DNA of 64,000 nucleotides from Actinomyces mediterranea (GCF_900155595.1 NZ_FTPB01000003.1:186001-250000); one strand, 5' to 3'; counted from the stretch's first letter, positions 8,822-19,554 are shown. Numbers and translations: made by a program. Notes: generated from the letters alone by a model not told the origin.

Positions 8822-9085
8822 TGTTTCTCCTTCACTGTGCGGCGGCGGGTCCGCCTTCGTCAATACTCAGGACATCAATGGTACGGGGCGCAGACGCGGA
8901 GCGACGAGTCCGCCGGGTGAGAGCCGCACCTCGTCGGGCGAAAGTGTCGTTTCAGGGGTACAACACTGACAAGGCGGGGCGAATGCACACACTCATGCTG
9001 CAGTGCCGCATGCCCGAGCAGCACGACCTGCGGTTTCACCCCCGATCTGCGGCGAACGGGGCCAGGAGTGTGTGCAATTGGGATG

Positions 9086-9131
9086 GGAATGCCAGGGGGC
9101 GGGTGCTTGAGCACCCGCCCCCTGGCATTCC
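9086..9131 (-). terminator. long hairpin downstream of infB
   Basis: A perfect 21-bp stem with the loop TTGA, GC-rich, located 44 bases after the infB stop and in front of rbfA. It is an efficient terminator or processing site that would separate nusA-infB from rbfA-truB-ribF expression. The remaining 260 bases up to rbfA show no gene. Confidence 0.7.
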
Positions 9132-9174
9132 GAGAACAGTCCGGACCGCTCGGCGGACCAGAATCAGACCACGG

Positions 9175-11958
9175 TCAGTCGCGAGCCTTCTCGCGCATCT
9201 CCCAGGTCTCGATGACGTCGCCTTCGGCAATGTCTTTGTACCCGAGGGTGATGCCGCACTCGTAGCCCTCGCGGACCTCGGTGACATCATCCTTTTCACG
9301 CCGCAGCGACGCGATCTCAAGATCGTCGGCAACGACCACACCGTCTCGGACCAAGCGCGCCTTAGTGCCGCGTTTAATTGTGCCGGACCGGACGATCGAA
9401 CCCGCGATGTTGCCGAACCTGCCGGAGCGGAACACCTGGCGGATCTCGGCGCTGCCCAGCGAGATCTCTTCGTAGATCGGCTTGAGCATGCCCTTAAGAG
9501 CCGCTTCAACATCGTCGAGGGCCGAGTAGATCACGTTGTAGTACTTGATCTCCACGCCTTCGGCGTCGGCGAGTTCCTGCACGCGCTCTGCGGGGCGCAC
9601 ATTGAAGCCGATGATGACAGCGTTGTCGACGGTCGCAAGGTTGACGTCGTTCTGCGTGATCGCACCGACACCGCGGTGGATGATGCGCAGCTGAACCTCT
9701 TCGCCGACATCGATGCGCAGCAGCGAATCCTCCAGCGCCTCAACGGCGCCCGAGACGTCGCCCTTGATGACCAGGTTGAGAGTGTCGACCTCGCCCTCCT
9801 TGAGTACCTTGTCGAAGTCCTCGAGGGAGACGCGCTTGCGACGCTTGGCCAGCATCGCCTGACGCTCCGCCGCCTCACGCTTATCGGCGATCTGACGGGC
9901 GGTCCGATCATCAGCGGCAACCAGGAAGGAATCGCCAGCTCGCGGCACCGACGTCAAACCGAGGACCGCCACAGGACGGGACGGGCCCGCCTCGAGAACG
10001 TCATTGCCCGTGTCGTCGAACATGGCGCGGACGCGGCCGTGCGACGAGCCCACGACAATGGCGTCGCCGACTCGCAGGGTGCCGCGCTGGACGAGCATCG
10101 TCGCCACCGCGCCGCGACCCTTGTCGAGGTTCGCCTCAATGGCGACGCCTCGGGCGGCCGTATTCGGATTCGCCTCCAGGACGAGGGCAGCGTCCGCTGT
10201 CAACAGCACCGCCTCAAGGAGTTCGCGAATACCGGTGCGCTGCTTGGCGGAGATGTCGACGAACATGACGTCGCCGCCGTACTCCTCGGCGACCAAGCCG
10301 TATTCGGTGAGCTGACCGCGGATCTTATCCGGGCTGGCGTCTTCTTTATCGACCTTGTTGACGGCCACGACGATCGGCACATTCGCCGCCTGCGCGTGGT
10401 TGATCGCTTCAACAGTCTGCGGCATAACGCCGTCATCTGCTGCAACCACGAGGATCGCGATATCGGTGACCTGCGCGCCGCGGGCGCGCATAGCGGTGAA
10501 CGCCTCGTGGCCGGGAGTGTCGATGAAGGTGATGGGGCGGGTGACGCCCTCATGCTCAACATTGACCTGGTAGGCGCCGATGTGCTGGGTGATGCCGCCG
10601 TGCTCTGATTCGACGACGTCCGTATGGCGGATTGCGTCGAGGAGCTTCGTCTTACCGTGGTCGACGTGGCCCATGACGGTGACGACCGGCGGACGTGCCT
10701 GCATATTCTCCGCATCGTCGAGCTCTTCGGCTTCGAGGTCGATGTCGAAGGACTCGAGGAGTTCGCGGTCCTCATCCTCAGGGGAGACGACCTTCACGTC
10801 GTAGCCGAGTTCGGCGCCGAGCGCTTCGAAAGTGTCCTGGTCGAGGGACTGCGTCGCCGTCGCCATCTCACCGAGGTGGAAGAGGACGGTGACGAGCGCT
10901 GCGGGATTGACGTCGATCTTGTCCGCGAAGTCCGCGAGGGACGCGCCCTGACGGATGCGGATGACCTGTCCATTACCGCGGGGGATGGACACGCCGCCGA
11001 TGACCGGAGCATTCTGCTGCTCGAACTCTTGACGTTTCGCGCGCTTCGACTTTCGTCCGCGCTGGTTGCGACCGCCCGCTCCCCTGCCGAATGCGCCGGG
11101 GGTCGCGCCGCGCCCACCGCGGCCCCCGCCGCGGGGAGCACCGAAACCGCCGCCGGCCTGTGCGCCGGTTCCCGCGCCTGCGCCGACACCGGGGCGTCCG
11201 CCTCGGCCTCCGCGTCCACCACGCGTGGGACGATCAGTGGTCGAACCCGATGCATTGCGGGCGAAGTTCGCCTGTCCGGGCATCATCGCCGGATTCGGCC
11301 GAGGGCCAGAACCCGCGCGGGGCGCCGGACGACCGGAACCTGCGGGACGCGGGGCGCCGGAGCGCTGACCCGCGCCACCGGGGCGGGGGGCACCAGGACG
11401 CGGAGCGCCGGAGCGCTGCGGGCGCTCACCCTGGCCGCCCTGCGGGCCGGGACGGCCTTGTGAGCGCGGGCCAGGGCGGGGGCCACCGGTCCCACCGGGA
11501 CGGGGCATGCCCTGGCTCGACGCATAGGGATTGTTACCCGGGCGCGGACCAGCCGCGCGCGGTCCGGGACGCGGAGCCGTCGGACGCGGGGCTGCGGGCT
11601 CGTCCTTCGCCGACGTCTTCGCATCAGCGGTGCGCGGCGCTGCGGGCTTCGGGGACGCGGATGCGTCGCTGAATGCGGGGGCCTGCGGTGCGAGCGCCTC
11701 TTCCTTCGCCGTCGGCGCCTTGGGCGCGGCGGGCTTGGGCGCTGACGGCTTCTTCGCGGGTGCGGGCTTCTTCGCCTCGGCCTGGGGCGCTGGGGCGCCC
11801 GTCGACCTGTAGTGCTCGCGCACTGCTCGGACCACGGGCGGTTCAAGGCCGGAGGAGGCCCCCTTCACCCATTCGCCACTGTCCTTGAGGTGCGCGAGAA
11901 GTTCTTTGCTGGTGATTCCGAGCTCTTTCGCGAGCTCGCTAACACGCAACTTTGCCAC
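9175..11958 (-). CDS. infB: translation initiation factor IF-2
   Basis: 927 residues starting at GTG 11958 (AGGAG five bases upstream; product starts [14 protein letters not shown]). Residues 1-50 are the IF2 N-terminal fold. Residues of roughly 55-330 form a low-complexity Ala/Pro/Lys then Gly/Arg/Pro linker, longer than in proteobacteria and usual for actinobacteria. The GTPase domain has G1 GHVDHGKT, G3 DTPGHEAF and G4 NKVD. Domains II, III and IV follow and bind initiator fMet-tRNA. It delivers the initiator tRNA to the 30S subunit and promotes 50S joining. Confidence 0.97.
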   Translation of the reverse strand: MAKLRVSELAKELGITSKELLAHLKDSGEWVKGASSGLEPPVVRAVREHYRSTGAPAPQAEAKKPAPAKKPSAPKPAAPKAPTAKEEALAPQAPAFSDASASPKPAAPRTADAKTSAKDEPAAPRPTAPRPGPRAAGPRPGNNPYASSQGMPRPGGTGGPRPGPRSQGRPGPQGGQGERPQRSGAPRPGAPRPGGAGQRSGAPRPAGSGRPAPRAGSGPRPNPAMMPGQANFARNASGSTTDRPTRGGRGGRGGRPGVGAGAGTGAQAGGGFGAPRGGGRGGRGATPGAFGRGAGGRNQRGRKSKRAKRQEFEQQNAPVIGGVSIPRGNGQVIRIRQGASLADFADKIDVNPAALVTVLFHLGEMATATQSLDQDTFEALGAELGYDVKVVSPEDEDRELLESFDIDLEAEELDDAENMQARPPVVTVMGHVDHGKTKLLDAIRHTDVVESEHGGITQHIGAYQVNVEHEGVTRPITFIDTPGHEAFTAMRARGAQVTDIAILVVAADDGVMPQTVEAINHAQAANVPIVVAVNKVDKEDASPDKIRGQLTEYGLVAEEYGGDVMFVDISAKQRTGIRELLEAVLLTADAALVLEANPNTAARGVAIEANLDKGRGAVATMLVQRGTLRVGDAIVVGSSHGRVRAMFDDTGNDVLEAGPSRPVAVLGLTSVPRAGDSFLVAADDRTARQIADKREAAERQAMLAKRRKRVSLEDFDKVLKEGEVDTLNLVIKGDVSGAVEALEDSLLRIDVGEEVQLRIIHRGVGAITQNDVNLATVDNAVIIGFNVRPAERVQELADAEGVEIKYYNVIYSALDDVEAALKGMLKPIYEEISLGSAEIRQVFRSGRFGNIAGSIVRSGTIKRGTKARLVRDGVVVADDLEIASLRREKDDVTEVREGYECGITLGYKDIAEGDVIETWEMREKARD

Positions 11959-12065
11959 TGTTCTCCTGTCCGGAAGCGTCTCCGGACGGAGACGCACTAC
12001 TTGTATTGCTGGCAGCTCATCGCTGGGTACTCATCGGGTGCCCATCGGCTTCCAACCCGCTTCCA

Positions 12066-12392
12066 TTACTCGATGTGGGGCGCTGTCGACGCCCGGGATT
12101 GAACAATCAGGCCGAGTTCGTCCCACATGTCATCCGAAGGCATTTCAGATACACGCAGTGAACGCTCGATCGTCCGCCGCTGGCGGGCTCGTTCCACGCA
12201 ACGCGGATCCGGATGGATCCACGCGCCGCGACCCGGCTGGTTGCAGTGCGGATCCGCCGTTGCAGACCCGCCTCGGGGCGCCGCTATACGGATGAGATCC
12301 GAACGCGGCGCGCGCTTCGCGCATCCGACGCATGTACGCACGGGTCCTGCATCGCGAGATGCAGTTCCCGGGTCCTGCGCTGAATGCGGCAC
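12066..12392 (-). CDS. ylxR: YlxR-family RNA-binding protein
   Basis: 108 residues. The family motif RTCVGCAKRAPRSDLIR and the later GRGAWIHPDPRCVERA identify the YlxR (DUF448) fold, found between nusA and infB in many bacteria. The GTG at 12392 lies nine bases after the nusA stop but has no clear ribosome binding site; an internal GTG just before RTCVGC is an alternative start. Structural work on relatives suggests RNA binding, and a role in regulating RNase P has been proposed. Confidence 0.88.
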   Translation of the reverse strand: MPHSAQDPGTASRDAGPVRTCVGCAKRAPRSDLIRIAAPRGGSATADPHCNQPGRGAWIHPDPRCVERARQRRTIERSLRVSEMPSDDMWDELGLIVQSRASTAPHIE

Positions 12393-12401
12393 ACGGCCAG
12401 T

Positions 12402-13463
12402 CTAGTCGAGGGCGCCGGGGGCGCCGTCCTCGTCTAGTGAGCGAATGGTCACGTCATCGGGGGCCGAGGTGCGCGAGGCGATGGGCTCGTCGCCGGATTC
12501 GGTATCCGCATGAATATCGATATGGAAATCGGTCAGTCGCGCCGCCAGGCGAGCATTCTGCCCCTCCTTGCCGATCGCCAGTGACAGTTGGAAGTCCGGG
12601 ACGACCGCCGTCGCCGTGCGATTGTCGACCGAATGGACGACGACGCGGGAGACGCGAGCCGGGGACAGGGCGTTGGCGACGAAACGGCCCGGATCGGCGG
12701 ACCAGTCGACGATGTCAATCTTCTCGCCGCCCAGCTCGGTCATCACAGCGCGCACGCGCGCACCCATCGGGCCGATGCACGCGCCCTTGGCGTTGATACC
12801 GTCGCGCGTCGCAGCGACAGCGATCTTCGTGCGATGGCCGGCCTCGCGGGCGATCGCCTTGATCTTGACAAGCCCCTGCTGGATCTCAGGAACCTCCCGC
12901 TCGAAGAGGCGCTCCACGAGGCCAGGGTGGGTGCGCGACAGGGTGATGCGCGGGCCCTTATCCGTGATCTCAACATTGACGACGAAAGCGCGGATGCGGT
13001 CACCGTGGCGGTACACCTCGCCGGGAACCTTCTCCGAGTCCGGCAGCACAGCCTCGAAGTCGTCACCGATCTTCACGATCGTGATGCGGCCGTCGTGCGG
13101 CTGGTCGACGATGCCGGTGACGATCTGTCCGCGCTGCTGCGCGAAGCCACCGAGGACCTTCTGATTGTCGGCGTCGCGCAGCCTCTGCATGATGATGGAG
13201 CGCGCCGTCGACTGGGCGATGCGACCGAAGTTCTTCGGAGTGTCGTCGAACTCCCCGATCGGGTTGCCGTCGTCGTCCTCTTCGGTGGCCATGACGGTGA
13301 CACGCCCGGTCTTCTTGTCGATTTCAATACGGGCCTGGGAGATCGCGCCGGGAATATTGTGGTACGCCTTAAGAAGAGCCTCTTCAATGGCATCGACGAG
13401 CCTTTCGAGGGACACGCCCTTTTCCTGCTCCACCATGCGCAGTGCAGTCATGTCGATTTCCAT
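12402..13463 (-). CDS. nusA: transcription termination/antitermination factor NusA
   Basis: 353 residues from the ATG at 13463; an ATG nine codons... further upstream (13472 region) overlaps rimP and sits too close to the GGAGG to be used well. The N-terminal RNA polymerase-binding domain, the S1 domain (GQIVTGIVDQPHDGRITIV), KH1 (GINAKGACIGPMGARVRAV) and KH2 (SLAIGKEGQNARLAARL) are all present. It lacks the C-terminal acidic repeats of E. coli NusA, as expected in actinobacteria. It modulates pausing and termination. Confidence 0.95.
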   Translation of the reverse strand: MEIDMTALRMVEQEKGVSLERLVDAIEEALLKAYHNIPGAISQARIEIDKKTGRVTVMATEEDDDGNPIGEFDDTPKNFGRIAQSTARSIIMQRLRDADNQKVLGGFAQQRGQIVTGIVDQPHDGRITIVKIGDDFEAVLPDSEKVPGEVYRHGDRIRAFVVNVEITDKGPRITLSRTHPGLVERLFEREVPEIQQGLVKIKAIAREAGHRTKIAVAATRDGINAKGACIGPMGARVRAVMTELGGEKIDIVDWSADPGRFVANALSPARVSRVVVHSVDNRTATAVVPDFQLSLAIGKEGQNARLAARLTDFHIDIHADTESGDEPIASRTSAPDDVTIRSLDEDGAPGALD

Positions 13464-13468
13464 GCGTC

Positions 13469-13939
13469 TCATTCCTCCATACCGAATTCGACGCAAGCAC
13501 GCGCCTTCTTCATCTGTGTGTAGTCGATGGTAGTCGCCTCGCCGTCAACAATCAGCGTCACCTGCTCATCGGTGGCGGATTCCACGCGCCCGACGAGGGC
13601 GGTCTTGTCGCGGAGTTTGACGCTTGTCAGGCGCCCAACCTGCTTGAGCCAATGCCGCGGTTCGGTCAGCTCCCGCTCAGCGCCGGGGGTGGACACCTCC
13701 AACAGGTACTCCCCCTCCTCCGGGTCGACGTCGTCGAGGATCTTCGACACCGCGCGCGACACGTCGGCGAGCGCATCCGAATCGATGCCGTCGATGCCGA
13801 TCGGAGCGTCCACGGTGACACGGATCACCGGAGTCCCCGACTGGTTCGCCCTCACGACGGAGTCGAGTTCCAGTTCGAACCCCTGCACTGTCGAGCGCAG
13901 CAGTTCTTCAAGATCGCTGAGGCGTTGGGACTGGGACAC
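13469..13939 (-). CDS. rimP: ribosome maturation factor RimP
   Basis: 156 residues from GTG 13939 with AGGAGG directly upstream. Family features: VRVTVDAPIGIDGIDSDALADVS in the N-terminal domain, and EYLLEVSTPGAERELTEPRHW at the domain junction. It binds the 30S subunit and helps early assembly. First gene of the rimP-nusA-ylxR-infB operon; its stop lies five bases before the nusA start. Confidence 0.94.
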   Translation of the reverse strand: MSQSQRLSDLEELLRSTVQGFELELDSVVRANQSGTPVIRVTVDAPIGIDGIDSDALADVSRAVSKILDDVDPEEGEYLLEVSTPGAERELTEPRHWLKQVGRLTSVKLRDKTALVGRVESATDEQVTLIVDGEATTIDYTQMKKARACVEFGMEE

Positions 13940-14093
13940 GAAACCTCCTGGGTATGCGACACGTCGTCGCCCTCCATCGTACCCATCTGCAAGACGTGGG
14001 ATGATTTCTCACGTGCTTATTGACCGCTCATCCACACGAAGTTTACAGCCCCGCGCGACGCGGAGCACCGCCGCCTGGCGCCGTCGAAACGCG

Positions 14094-15137
14094 ATGCGGG
14101 CGCGCTCGTGGGGTGCGGCGGCACTGGCAACAGCGGCCCTGGCGTCGTTGAGCGCCTGCTCGCCCGCCGACATCCGGCGGGAGCATGCTGCCCTGTCCAT
14201 CCCTGAACTCACCGGCATTGAAGCCGCTCGCGATAGGGCCGCCCGCACTGAGGCCGCCGCCGCGCAACGGGCCGAGATACTCGCACGGAATGCGTCCTCG
14301 TGCCCGCAGTGCGCAGATGCACTCGCAAAGCTCGTCCAGGATTCGTCGACTCGGCTCGACGCCGTCGGCGGAGTGTGGGACCCGTGGCAGAGCAACGCCC
14401 CCGACAATGCGGACAACGTTCCGCCCCTCACGGAGGCGCCGGTCACCGTCGAGGGGCTCACGTCGTGGCTAGCGCAGACCGCGACGCGGGACCTCGCAAT
14501 CGCCGCCGACCCTCTGCAGACCTCCGTTGCGGACTCGCGCGCCTTCGCGGGCATCGCCCTCGGGCGCTATCAGTCGGCGCTACAACTCGCCAACGCCTAC
14601 GGCATCTCCCTCAACTCTGATTCGCAGAGGGTGACCGACCTCGCTGACCGCCTCGAACACATCGCGGGCAGCGGGTCGCGCGCCGCACTGGTCACCTGGG
14701 GGCTCGACTCACAGACTCTCGCGAACGCTCCCCTGCTCGCCGCCCCGGACCTTACACAAGACGCCGAGGCCGTCGCCCAATCCGCCGAATTGTCCGACGC
14801 GGTGTCGGCATGGGACTGCGCCGCCCAGTCCCTGCCCGCAGCGCAACTCGTATCGGGCTCGGTCGCTGACGCATCGGCTCTCGCCGATCGCCTCCTCACC
14901 AAAGTCGACTCCTATCTCGCGGCGGGGGTCCCAGACACCAGGTCACTACGCTGTACGATCGACTCCTCTTCCACGACGGCGATCGCCTCCGCCCTCGTTA
15001 GGGCCGATGTGCGGGCACTGTCATCCGACAATGCCCAGATCCGCCTCGTCGGCGCGGCAGAGGCGCTGGCCGACCTCGACACGTGGGTTCCCCGGTCGGC
15101 GGATCTCGGCGCACTCGGCCCCTTCACCTCGAACTAA
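14094..15137 (+). CDS. putative lipoprotein, DUF4439-like
   Basis: 347 residues from the ATG at 14094. An in-frame GTG at 14013 would add 27 Arg-rich residues. Residues 1-21 form a lipoprotein signal peptide and Cys22 sits in the lipobox LSAC. The rest is Ala-rich and helical, with no catalytic motif I can name. A ferritin-like DUF4439 protein is commonly found divergent from rimP in actinobacteria, and the helical repeats around RAFAGIALGRYQSAL fit that, but I cannot confirm it. It is followed after 13 bases by a second plus-strand gene. Confidence 0.7.
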   Translation: MRARSWGAAALATAALASLSACSPADIRREHAALSIPELTGIEAARDRAARTEAAAAQRAEILARNASSCPQCADALAKLVQDSSTRLDAVGGVWDPWQSNAPDNADNVPPLTEAPVTVEGLTSWLAQTATRDLAIAADPLQTSVADSRAFAGIALGRYQSALQLANAYGISLNSDSQRVTDLADRLEHIAGSGSRAALVTWGLDSQTLANAPLLAAPDLTQDAEAVAQSAELSDAVSAWDCAAQSLPAAQLVSGSVADASALADRLLTKVDSYLAAGVPDTRSLRCTIDSSSTTAIASALVRADVRALSSDNAQIRLVGAAEALADLDTWVPRSADLGALGPFTSN

Positions 15138-15150
15138 CCCCAGGAGCACC

Positions 15151-15636
15151 ATGATGGCCAGGCTTCCCTCCGCCCTCGTCGCATTCATCCCCGCCTCGGA
15201 TGCCGACTGCCTCGCAGAACCCCTCGCAGATGGGCGCTGGATCATCGCGGGGACCTACGCGCTCATCCTCGTCGGCGAGGACGGAGTCGAAGACTCCGGC
15301 ATGTGGTACGAAATCGCTTCGGCGAAGTTCACCGGCGTAGAGCGCGCCCTCACAGTCGAATGGATGGATCCGGCCAGGGCAGCTCTCAGCGCCGTCATGG
15401 AATCTGGCGACCCGCACGTTCTCATGCGCCGCATCGCCGACCGCGTCAACCACTCGATCATCATCCACAAAACGACGAGGCTCCACAATGGCACGACCAT
15501 CGCGGCGTGGGTGAGGCGCCGAGAGGACGACCGACTGTTCTCCGCTCTCGTCGCCTACGGTCCGCTGGATGAGCGGGCCAAGCGCGAGGCGGAGAGGTTC
15601 GAGGCGGTCCTGCGCGAGGGCGTCGGACTCGACTGA
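15151..15636 (+). CDS. conserved hypothetical protein
   Basis: 161 residues, ATG 15151 (a second ATG follows at once), with AGGAG just upstream. No signal peptide. The sequence is well-structured (LADGRWIIAGTYALILVGEDG, DRVNHSIIIHKTTRLHNGTTIAAWVRR, LFSALVAYGPLDE). It is probably cotranscribed with the lipoprotein. Similar small cytosolic proteins accompany the rimP-divergent lipoprotein in Actinomycetaceae as far as I recall, but no function is known to me. Confidence 0.75.
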   Translation: MMARLPSALVAFIPASDADCLAEPLADGRWIIAGTYALILVGEDGVEDSGMWYEIASAKFTGVERALTVEWMDPARAALSAVMESGDPHVLMRRIADRVNHSIIIHKTTRLHNGTTIAAWVRRREDDRLFSALVAYGPLDERAKREAERFEAVLREGVGLD

Positions 15637-15718
15637 CGCCCCCGCCCCAACTCAGCCGCCCCCTACCAGCGCATCGACCAAGGCCGGAGCTGTTCGGCTG
15701 GGCGCTCCCCCGCCTGGC

Positions 15719-16198
15719 TCAGTCGTCGAGGAACACCCTTTGGAACGGGTCGATGGAGAATCTCCTGTCGAGGATCGTCCGGCACCATTCGCGCGCGGCG
15801 AACAGCGAATGGTCCCGATAGTTGCCGCACGAGTAGGCGTCCGTGCCGGGTACGTCCTCCCAGGTCGCGTCCTCGGCGATGACGCGCAGTGACTCTACGA
15901 GGGCCCGGGTCACCGCCTCGACGCTCGGCGTCCCCCACGTGATGAGGTGGAAGCCGGTTCGGCAGCCGAAGGGCGAGCAGTCGATGACGCCGTCCATGCG
16001 GTCGCGCAGCAGGGATGCGAGGAGGTGCTCGATGGTGTGCAGGCCGCCAGTGGGGATCGCGGACTCATTGGGCTGGATGAGACGCAGGTCGAAGTTAGAG
16101 ATCTCATCGCCCTTGGGACCTGTTTCGACGCTGATGAGGCGCACGTAGGGGGCTTTCACCGCAGTGTGATCGAGGGTGAAGCTCTCAACATCGGCCAT
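15719..16198 (-). CDS. luxS: S-ribosylhomocysteine lyase (LuxS)
   Basis: 159 residues. Metal ligands are in the HTIEH motif (His54, Glu57, His58), with a third ligand Cys124 in [10 protein letters not shown]; the catalytic Cys79 lies in PFGCRTGF. It cleaves S-ribosylhomocysteine to homocysteine and 4,5-dihydroxy-2,3-pentanedione, the precursor of autoinducer AI-2, within methyl-cycle recycling. GGAAGGA precedes the ATG by seven bases. It lies 21 bases downstream of dnaG, so it may be cotranscribed with it. Confidence 0.95.
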   Translation of the reverse strand: MADVESFTLDHTAVKAPYVRLISVETGPKGDEISNFDLRLIQPNESAIPTGGLHTIEHLLASLLRDRMDGVIDCSPFGCRTGFHLITWGTPSVEAVTRALVESLRVIAEDATWEDVPGTDAYSCGNYRDHSLFAAREWCRTILDRRFSIDPFQRVFLDD

Positions 16199-16219
16199 GG
16201 GAGTGTCCTTCCGGTGGGG

Positions 16220-18196
16220 TCAGAAACGCTCGTTGCGTTCTTTGAGTCGTTGTTTGCGCTGTTCGAGGAGGATGAGAGCGCGGAAGGCGTCCTGGTAGTC
16301 GGGATCGTCCTCGTCCATGCGCTGTAGGCGGGAACGCGCCTCCCCCATCTTCCTCGTCAAGTCCATGCGGACGAGGGCGGCCATCACCCCCCGGCAGTAG
16401 GAGCGCATCTTGTCATCCCTGTCCTGCGGCAGTGGGGCGACGGCGAGCTGGGTGACTGCCTCCGCGAGGACATCGCCCGCCTGATCGCGGATCAGGTCGA
16501 GGAAGCGCCTAGTCGCCGCCTCCTGCGCATGCGCTCCCGTGCCCCAGTGCTCCTCGGCTTGCCGCAGAAGCTGTGCGAAGGCGTCGAGTCCGCCGATTGC
16601 GCGGATCGCGTCGTGGACGGCGCGGTAGGTCGGGACCTGGAAGGAGGAGCCGTCGAGGTCCTCGAAACCCGAGCCGATGAGATGCATCGGGTGCTGCAGG
16701 AGCGCTTCGAGGGCGAGGCGCTCGACCTTCGAGATCGTGTCCTCAGGGCCCTGCCGCACCGGTGGAGCGGGCCGTCCGGCGTACGCCATGTCGGTACGGG
16801 GCTCTCCGGAGCGGGCGTCTGCCGCATGTGAGCGCGGCGCTCGGCGCACCTCCTGCGTCACCTGGCGGATGTCCATGCCGAGCCAGCCCGCCAGGGAGCG
16901 CGTGTACTCCATGCGCAGTGCCTGGTCCTTGATGTCGGCGACGATCGGCGCGGACGCCGCGAGGGCGCGCACCCGCCCCTCCGCGGTCGACAGGTCGACG
17001 GCGTTAATGACGGAGCGGATGACGAATTCAAAGAGAGGAGTGCGCGAGCGGACGAGGTCGAGGACGGCGCCATTGCCCCGCGCCATACGCAACTCGCACG
17101 GGTCCATTCCGCTGGCCTCCACGGCGACGAAGGTCTGGGAGGCGAAGTTCTGATCCTCACCGAAGGCCCTCAGTGCGGCTTTGCGGCCCGCTTCATCCCC
17201 ATCGAAGGTGAAGATCACCTCTGAGCCACGTGCCCGACCGCTCGACAAGACGACTCCCGCTGCGGGGTCGGCATGGTCTCCGAGCAGACGCCGCACGATC
17301 TTGACGTGTTCGGCTCCGAATGCGGTGCCGCAGGTGGCGACGGCGCAGGGCTCACCGGCGACGTGAGCGGCCATGACATCCGTGTACCCCTCGACGATGA
17401 CGATCCTGCGGTTCTGGGCGATCGCCTTCTTCGCCAGATCAAGGCCGTAGAGGAGCTGGGACTTCTTGTAGATCGGCGTCTCCGGGGTGTTGAGGTACTT
17501 CGGGGATTCCTTGTCCGAGTCGTCCAGCCTCCTCGCCCCGAAACCGACTGTCTGACCGGTGATGTCTCGGATGGGCCACATGAGTCGCCCTCTGAATCGG
17601 TCGTAGACGCCGCGGTTGCTCTGCGAGACGAGTCCTGCGACAGTGAGTTCCTTATCGGTGAAGCCCCGCGAGCGCAGGTGGCGCGTCAAGCAGTCCCACG
17701 CTTGCGGGGAGTATCCGACGCCGAAGTGCGAGCACATGCGCTCGTCGAAGCCCCGTTCGGCGAGGAAAGTCCGGCCCGCGTGCGCTTCCGGGGAGGCGAG
17801 TTGGCCGCGGTAGAACTCTTCTGCCGCCTGGTGGGCCTCGAGGAGGCGCTGGCGCTTGCCGGGCTCTTCGGAGCGGACGTGGGCGCCACCCTCTTCGTAG
17901 TGGAGGGTGATGCCGGTGCGCTGGGCGAGGAATTCGACGGCCTCGGTGAAGGACAGGTGGTCGATCTTCTGGACGAAGGAGATGACGTCCCCGCCCTCGG
18001 AGCATCCGAAGCAGTGCCACATGCCCAGGTGGGGGCGGACGTGGAAGCTGGGCGTGCGCTCATCGTGAAAGGGACACAGTCCTTTGAGGGAGCCGACTCC
18101 GGCGGGGCGCAGCGAGACGTGCTCGGACACGATCTCTTCGATACGCGCGGCCTCACGCACTGCAGCGATGTCGTCTTTGCGGATGAGGCCGGTCAT
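16220..18196 (-). CDS. dnaG: DNA primase
   Basis: 658 residues. The zinc-binding domain has Cys41, His44, Cys62 and Cys65 (CPFHDERTPSFHV, HCFGC). The RNA polymerase/Toprim core includes VGFGARRLDD, IVIVEGYTDVMAAHVAG and IFTFDGDEAGRKAA. The C-terminal domain that would contact DnaB starts near residue 480. It makes RNA primers for the replisome. It is downstream of dgt, an arrangement seen across actinobacteria. Confidence 0.96.
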   Translation of the reverse strand: MTGLIRKDDIAAVREAARIEEIVSEHVSLRPAGVGSLKGLCPFHDERTPSFHVRPHLGMWHCFGCSEGGDVISFVQKIDHLSFTEAVEFLAQRTGITLHYEEGGAHVRSEEPGKRQRLLEAHQAAEEFYRGQLASPEAHAGRTFLAERGFDERMCSHFGVGYSPQAWDCLTRHLRSRGFTDKELTVAGLVSQSNRGVYDRFRGRLMWPIRDITGQTVGFGARRLDDSDKESPKYLNTPETPIYKKSQLLYGLDLAKKAIAQNRRIVIVEGYTDVMAAHVAGEPCAVATCGTAFGAEHVKIVRRLLGDHADPAAGVVLSSGRARGSEVIFTFDGDEAGRKAALRAFGEDQNFASQTFVAVEASGMDPCELRMARGNGAVLDLVRSRTPLFEFVIRSVINAVDLSTAEGRVRALAASAPIVADIKDQALRMEYTRSLAGWLGMDIRQVTQEVRRAPRSHAADARSGEPRTDMAYAGRPAPPVRQGPEDTISKVERLALEALLQHPMHLIGSGFEDLDGSSFQVPTYRAVHDAIRAIGGLDAFAQLLRQAEEHWGTGAHAQEAATRRFLDLIRDQAGDVLAEAVTQLAVAPLPQDRDDKMRSYCRGVMAALVRMDLTRKMGEARSRLQRMDEDDPDYQDAFRALILLEQRKQRLKERNERF

Positions 18197-18249
18197 GGGG
18201 GCAGTCTACCCGTTGCCCTCCCCGCCCACGGCATAGGGCAGCGGTCGGG

Positions 18250-19554
18250 TTACAGCTGCGTGGAGAGCATTCCGCACAGGCGGGCGTGCCACTGCGATGC
18301 GGAGGCGTCGGTGAGGGAAGCGACCTGGTCGATGACGGCGCGGATGCGCTGGTCTTCGGTGTCGGCGTCGCGCCATTCGTCGGCGAACATCGGCTCCAGG
18401 GCGTCGGGCCCGGCGTCGAGGAGCGCATCGACGAGGTCGGCGAGGAGTGTGCGCTGCTGGAAGTAGAGGGGCTCGGTTTCACGCGGGCTCATCACATAGT
18501 GGACGGCGAGCCCCTTGAGGACCTGGATCTCAGCGCGCGCCGAAGGCGGCACGATGAGGTCGGCGCGGTAGCGGCCCAGCGGCCCCGCACCGCATTCGAC
18601 GCGCGTCGCGTGGACCGCGGCGGAGCAGAATCGTCCGATGAGTTCACTGGTGAGGTCTTTGAGACGGGCGAGGTCGGCGTAGGAGCCGTCGAAGGAGCCC
18701 ATCCACTCATTCATGCGCATGAGCCGCTCGATCGCCGTTTCGAGGTCGGCGCGAGCGACGCCGGGACCGTACCAGTCGAGGGTCGAGTCGATGACTGCGC
18801 TGATCGTGTCATCGTCGCTGAGGCGGGCGAGGTCGCATTTGCCGGTGGCGACGGCATCCTCGACGTCATGCACGCTGTAGGCGATGTCGTCGGACAGGTC
18901 CATGATCTGTGCTTCGAGGCAACGCCGATATTCTGGGGCGCCCTCGCGCATCCAGTGGAAGGCGGCGGCATCGTCGTCGTAGACGGAGTACTTGCGCCAG
19001 GATTTCGCTTCGTCAACGCCCTGTCCGCGCATCCACGGGTATTTGCAGATCGCGTCGAGGGTGGCGCGAGTGAGGTTGAGGCCAGCGGGGGCGCCCTCGT
19101 CGGACAGGACTTTCGGTTCGAGTCGGGACACGAGACGCAGCGTCTGCGCATTGCCCTCGAATCCGCCGCATCCTTGAGCGAGATCGTCGAGGACGCGCTC
19201 CCCGTTGTGGCCGAATGGCGGGTGGCCGAGGTCGTGGCTGAGGCAGGCGGCGTCGACGACGTCGGGGTTGGCGCCGAGTTCCTTGCCGAGTTCGCGGCCC
19301 ACCTGGGCGACTTCGAGGGAGTGGGTGAGGCGGGTGCGCACAAAATCGTCGGTTGCGGGACCGAGAACCTGCGTCTTCTCCCCGAGCCTGCGCAGCCCCG
19401 AGGAGTGGAGGATGCGGGCGCGATCGCGCTCGAAAGCGGTGCGCATCGCAGACTTCGGGCTTTCGGCGACCATGCGCGACTGGTCGGCCTCGGAGTAGAC
19501 GGGGACGAGGCCAAGGTCCGACGGGTGTCGTTGCAGTCGAGCGGTCACGGCCAC
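18250..19554 (-). CDS. dgt: dGTPase-like HD-domain triphosphohydrolase
   Basis: 434 residues. The HD-domain metal ligands are His78 (RTRLTHSLEVAQ) and His107-Asp108 with His111 (LSHDLGHPPFGHNGE); a further Asp lies in MDLSDDIAYSVHD. It hydrolyses dNTPs to deoxynucleoside and triphosphate, controlling the nucleotide pool. It is followed by dnaG after about 50 bases. The start at 19554 faces the divergent gene at 19696, with a shared 141-base promoter region. Confidence 0.93.
   Translation of the reverse strand: MAVTARLQRHPSDLGLVPVYSEADQSRMVAESPKSAMRTAFERDRARILHSSGLRRLGEKTQVLGPATDDFVRTRLTHSLEVAQVGRELGKELGANPDVVDAACLSHDLGHPPFGHNGERVLDDLAQGCGGFEGNAQTLRLVSRLEPKVLSDEGAPAGLNLTRATLDAICKYPWMRGQGVDEAKSWRKYSVYDDDAAAFHWMREGAPEYRRCLEAQIMDLSDDIAYSVHDVEDAVATGKCDLARLSDDDTISAVIDSTLDWYGPGVARADLETAIERLMRMNEWMGSFDGSYADLARLKDLTSELIGRFCSAAVHATRVECGAGPLGRYRADLIVPPSARAEIQVLKGLAVHYVMSPRETEPLYFQQRTLLADLVDALLDAGPDALEPMFADEWRDADTEDQRIRAVIDQVASLTDASASQWHARLCGMLSTQL

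Noticed and set aside
8821-10608. Long plus-strand open frame opposite rbfA/infB
   Set aside because: Mirror frame of a high-GC gene; infB on the minus strand explains the sequence completely.
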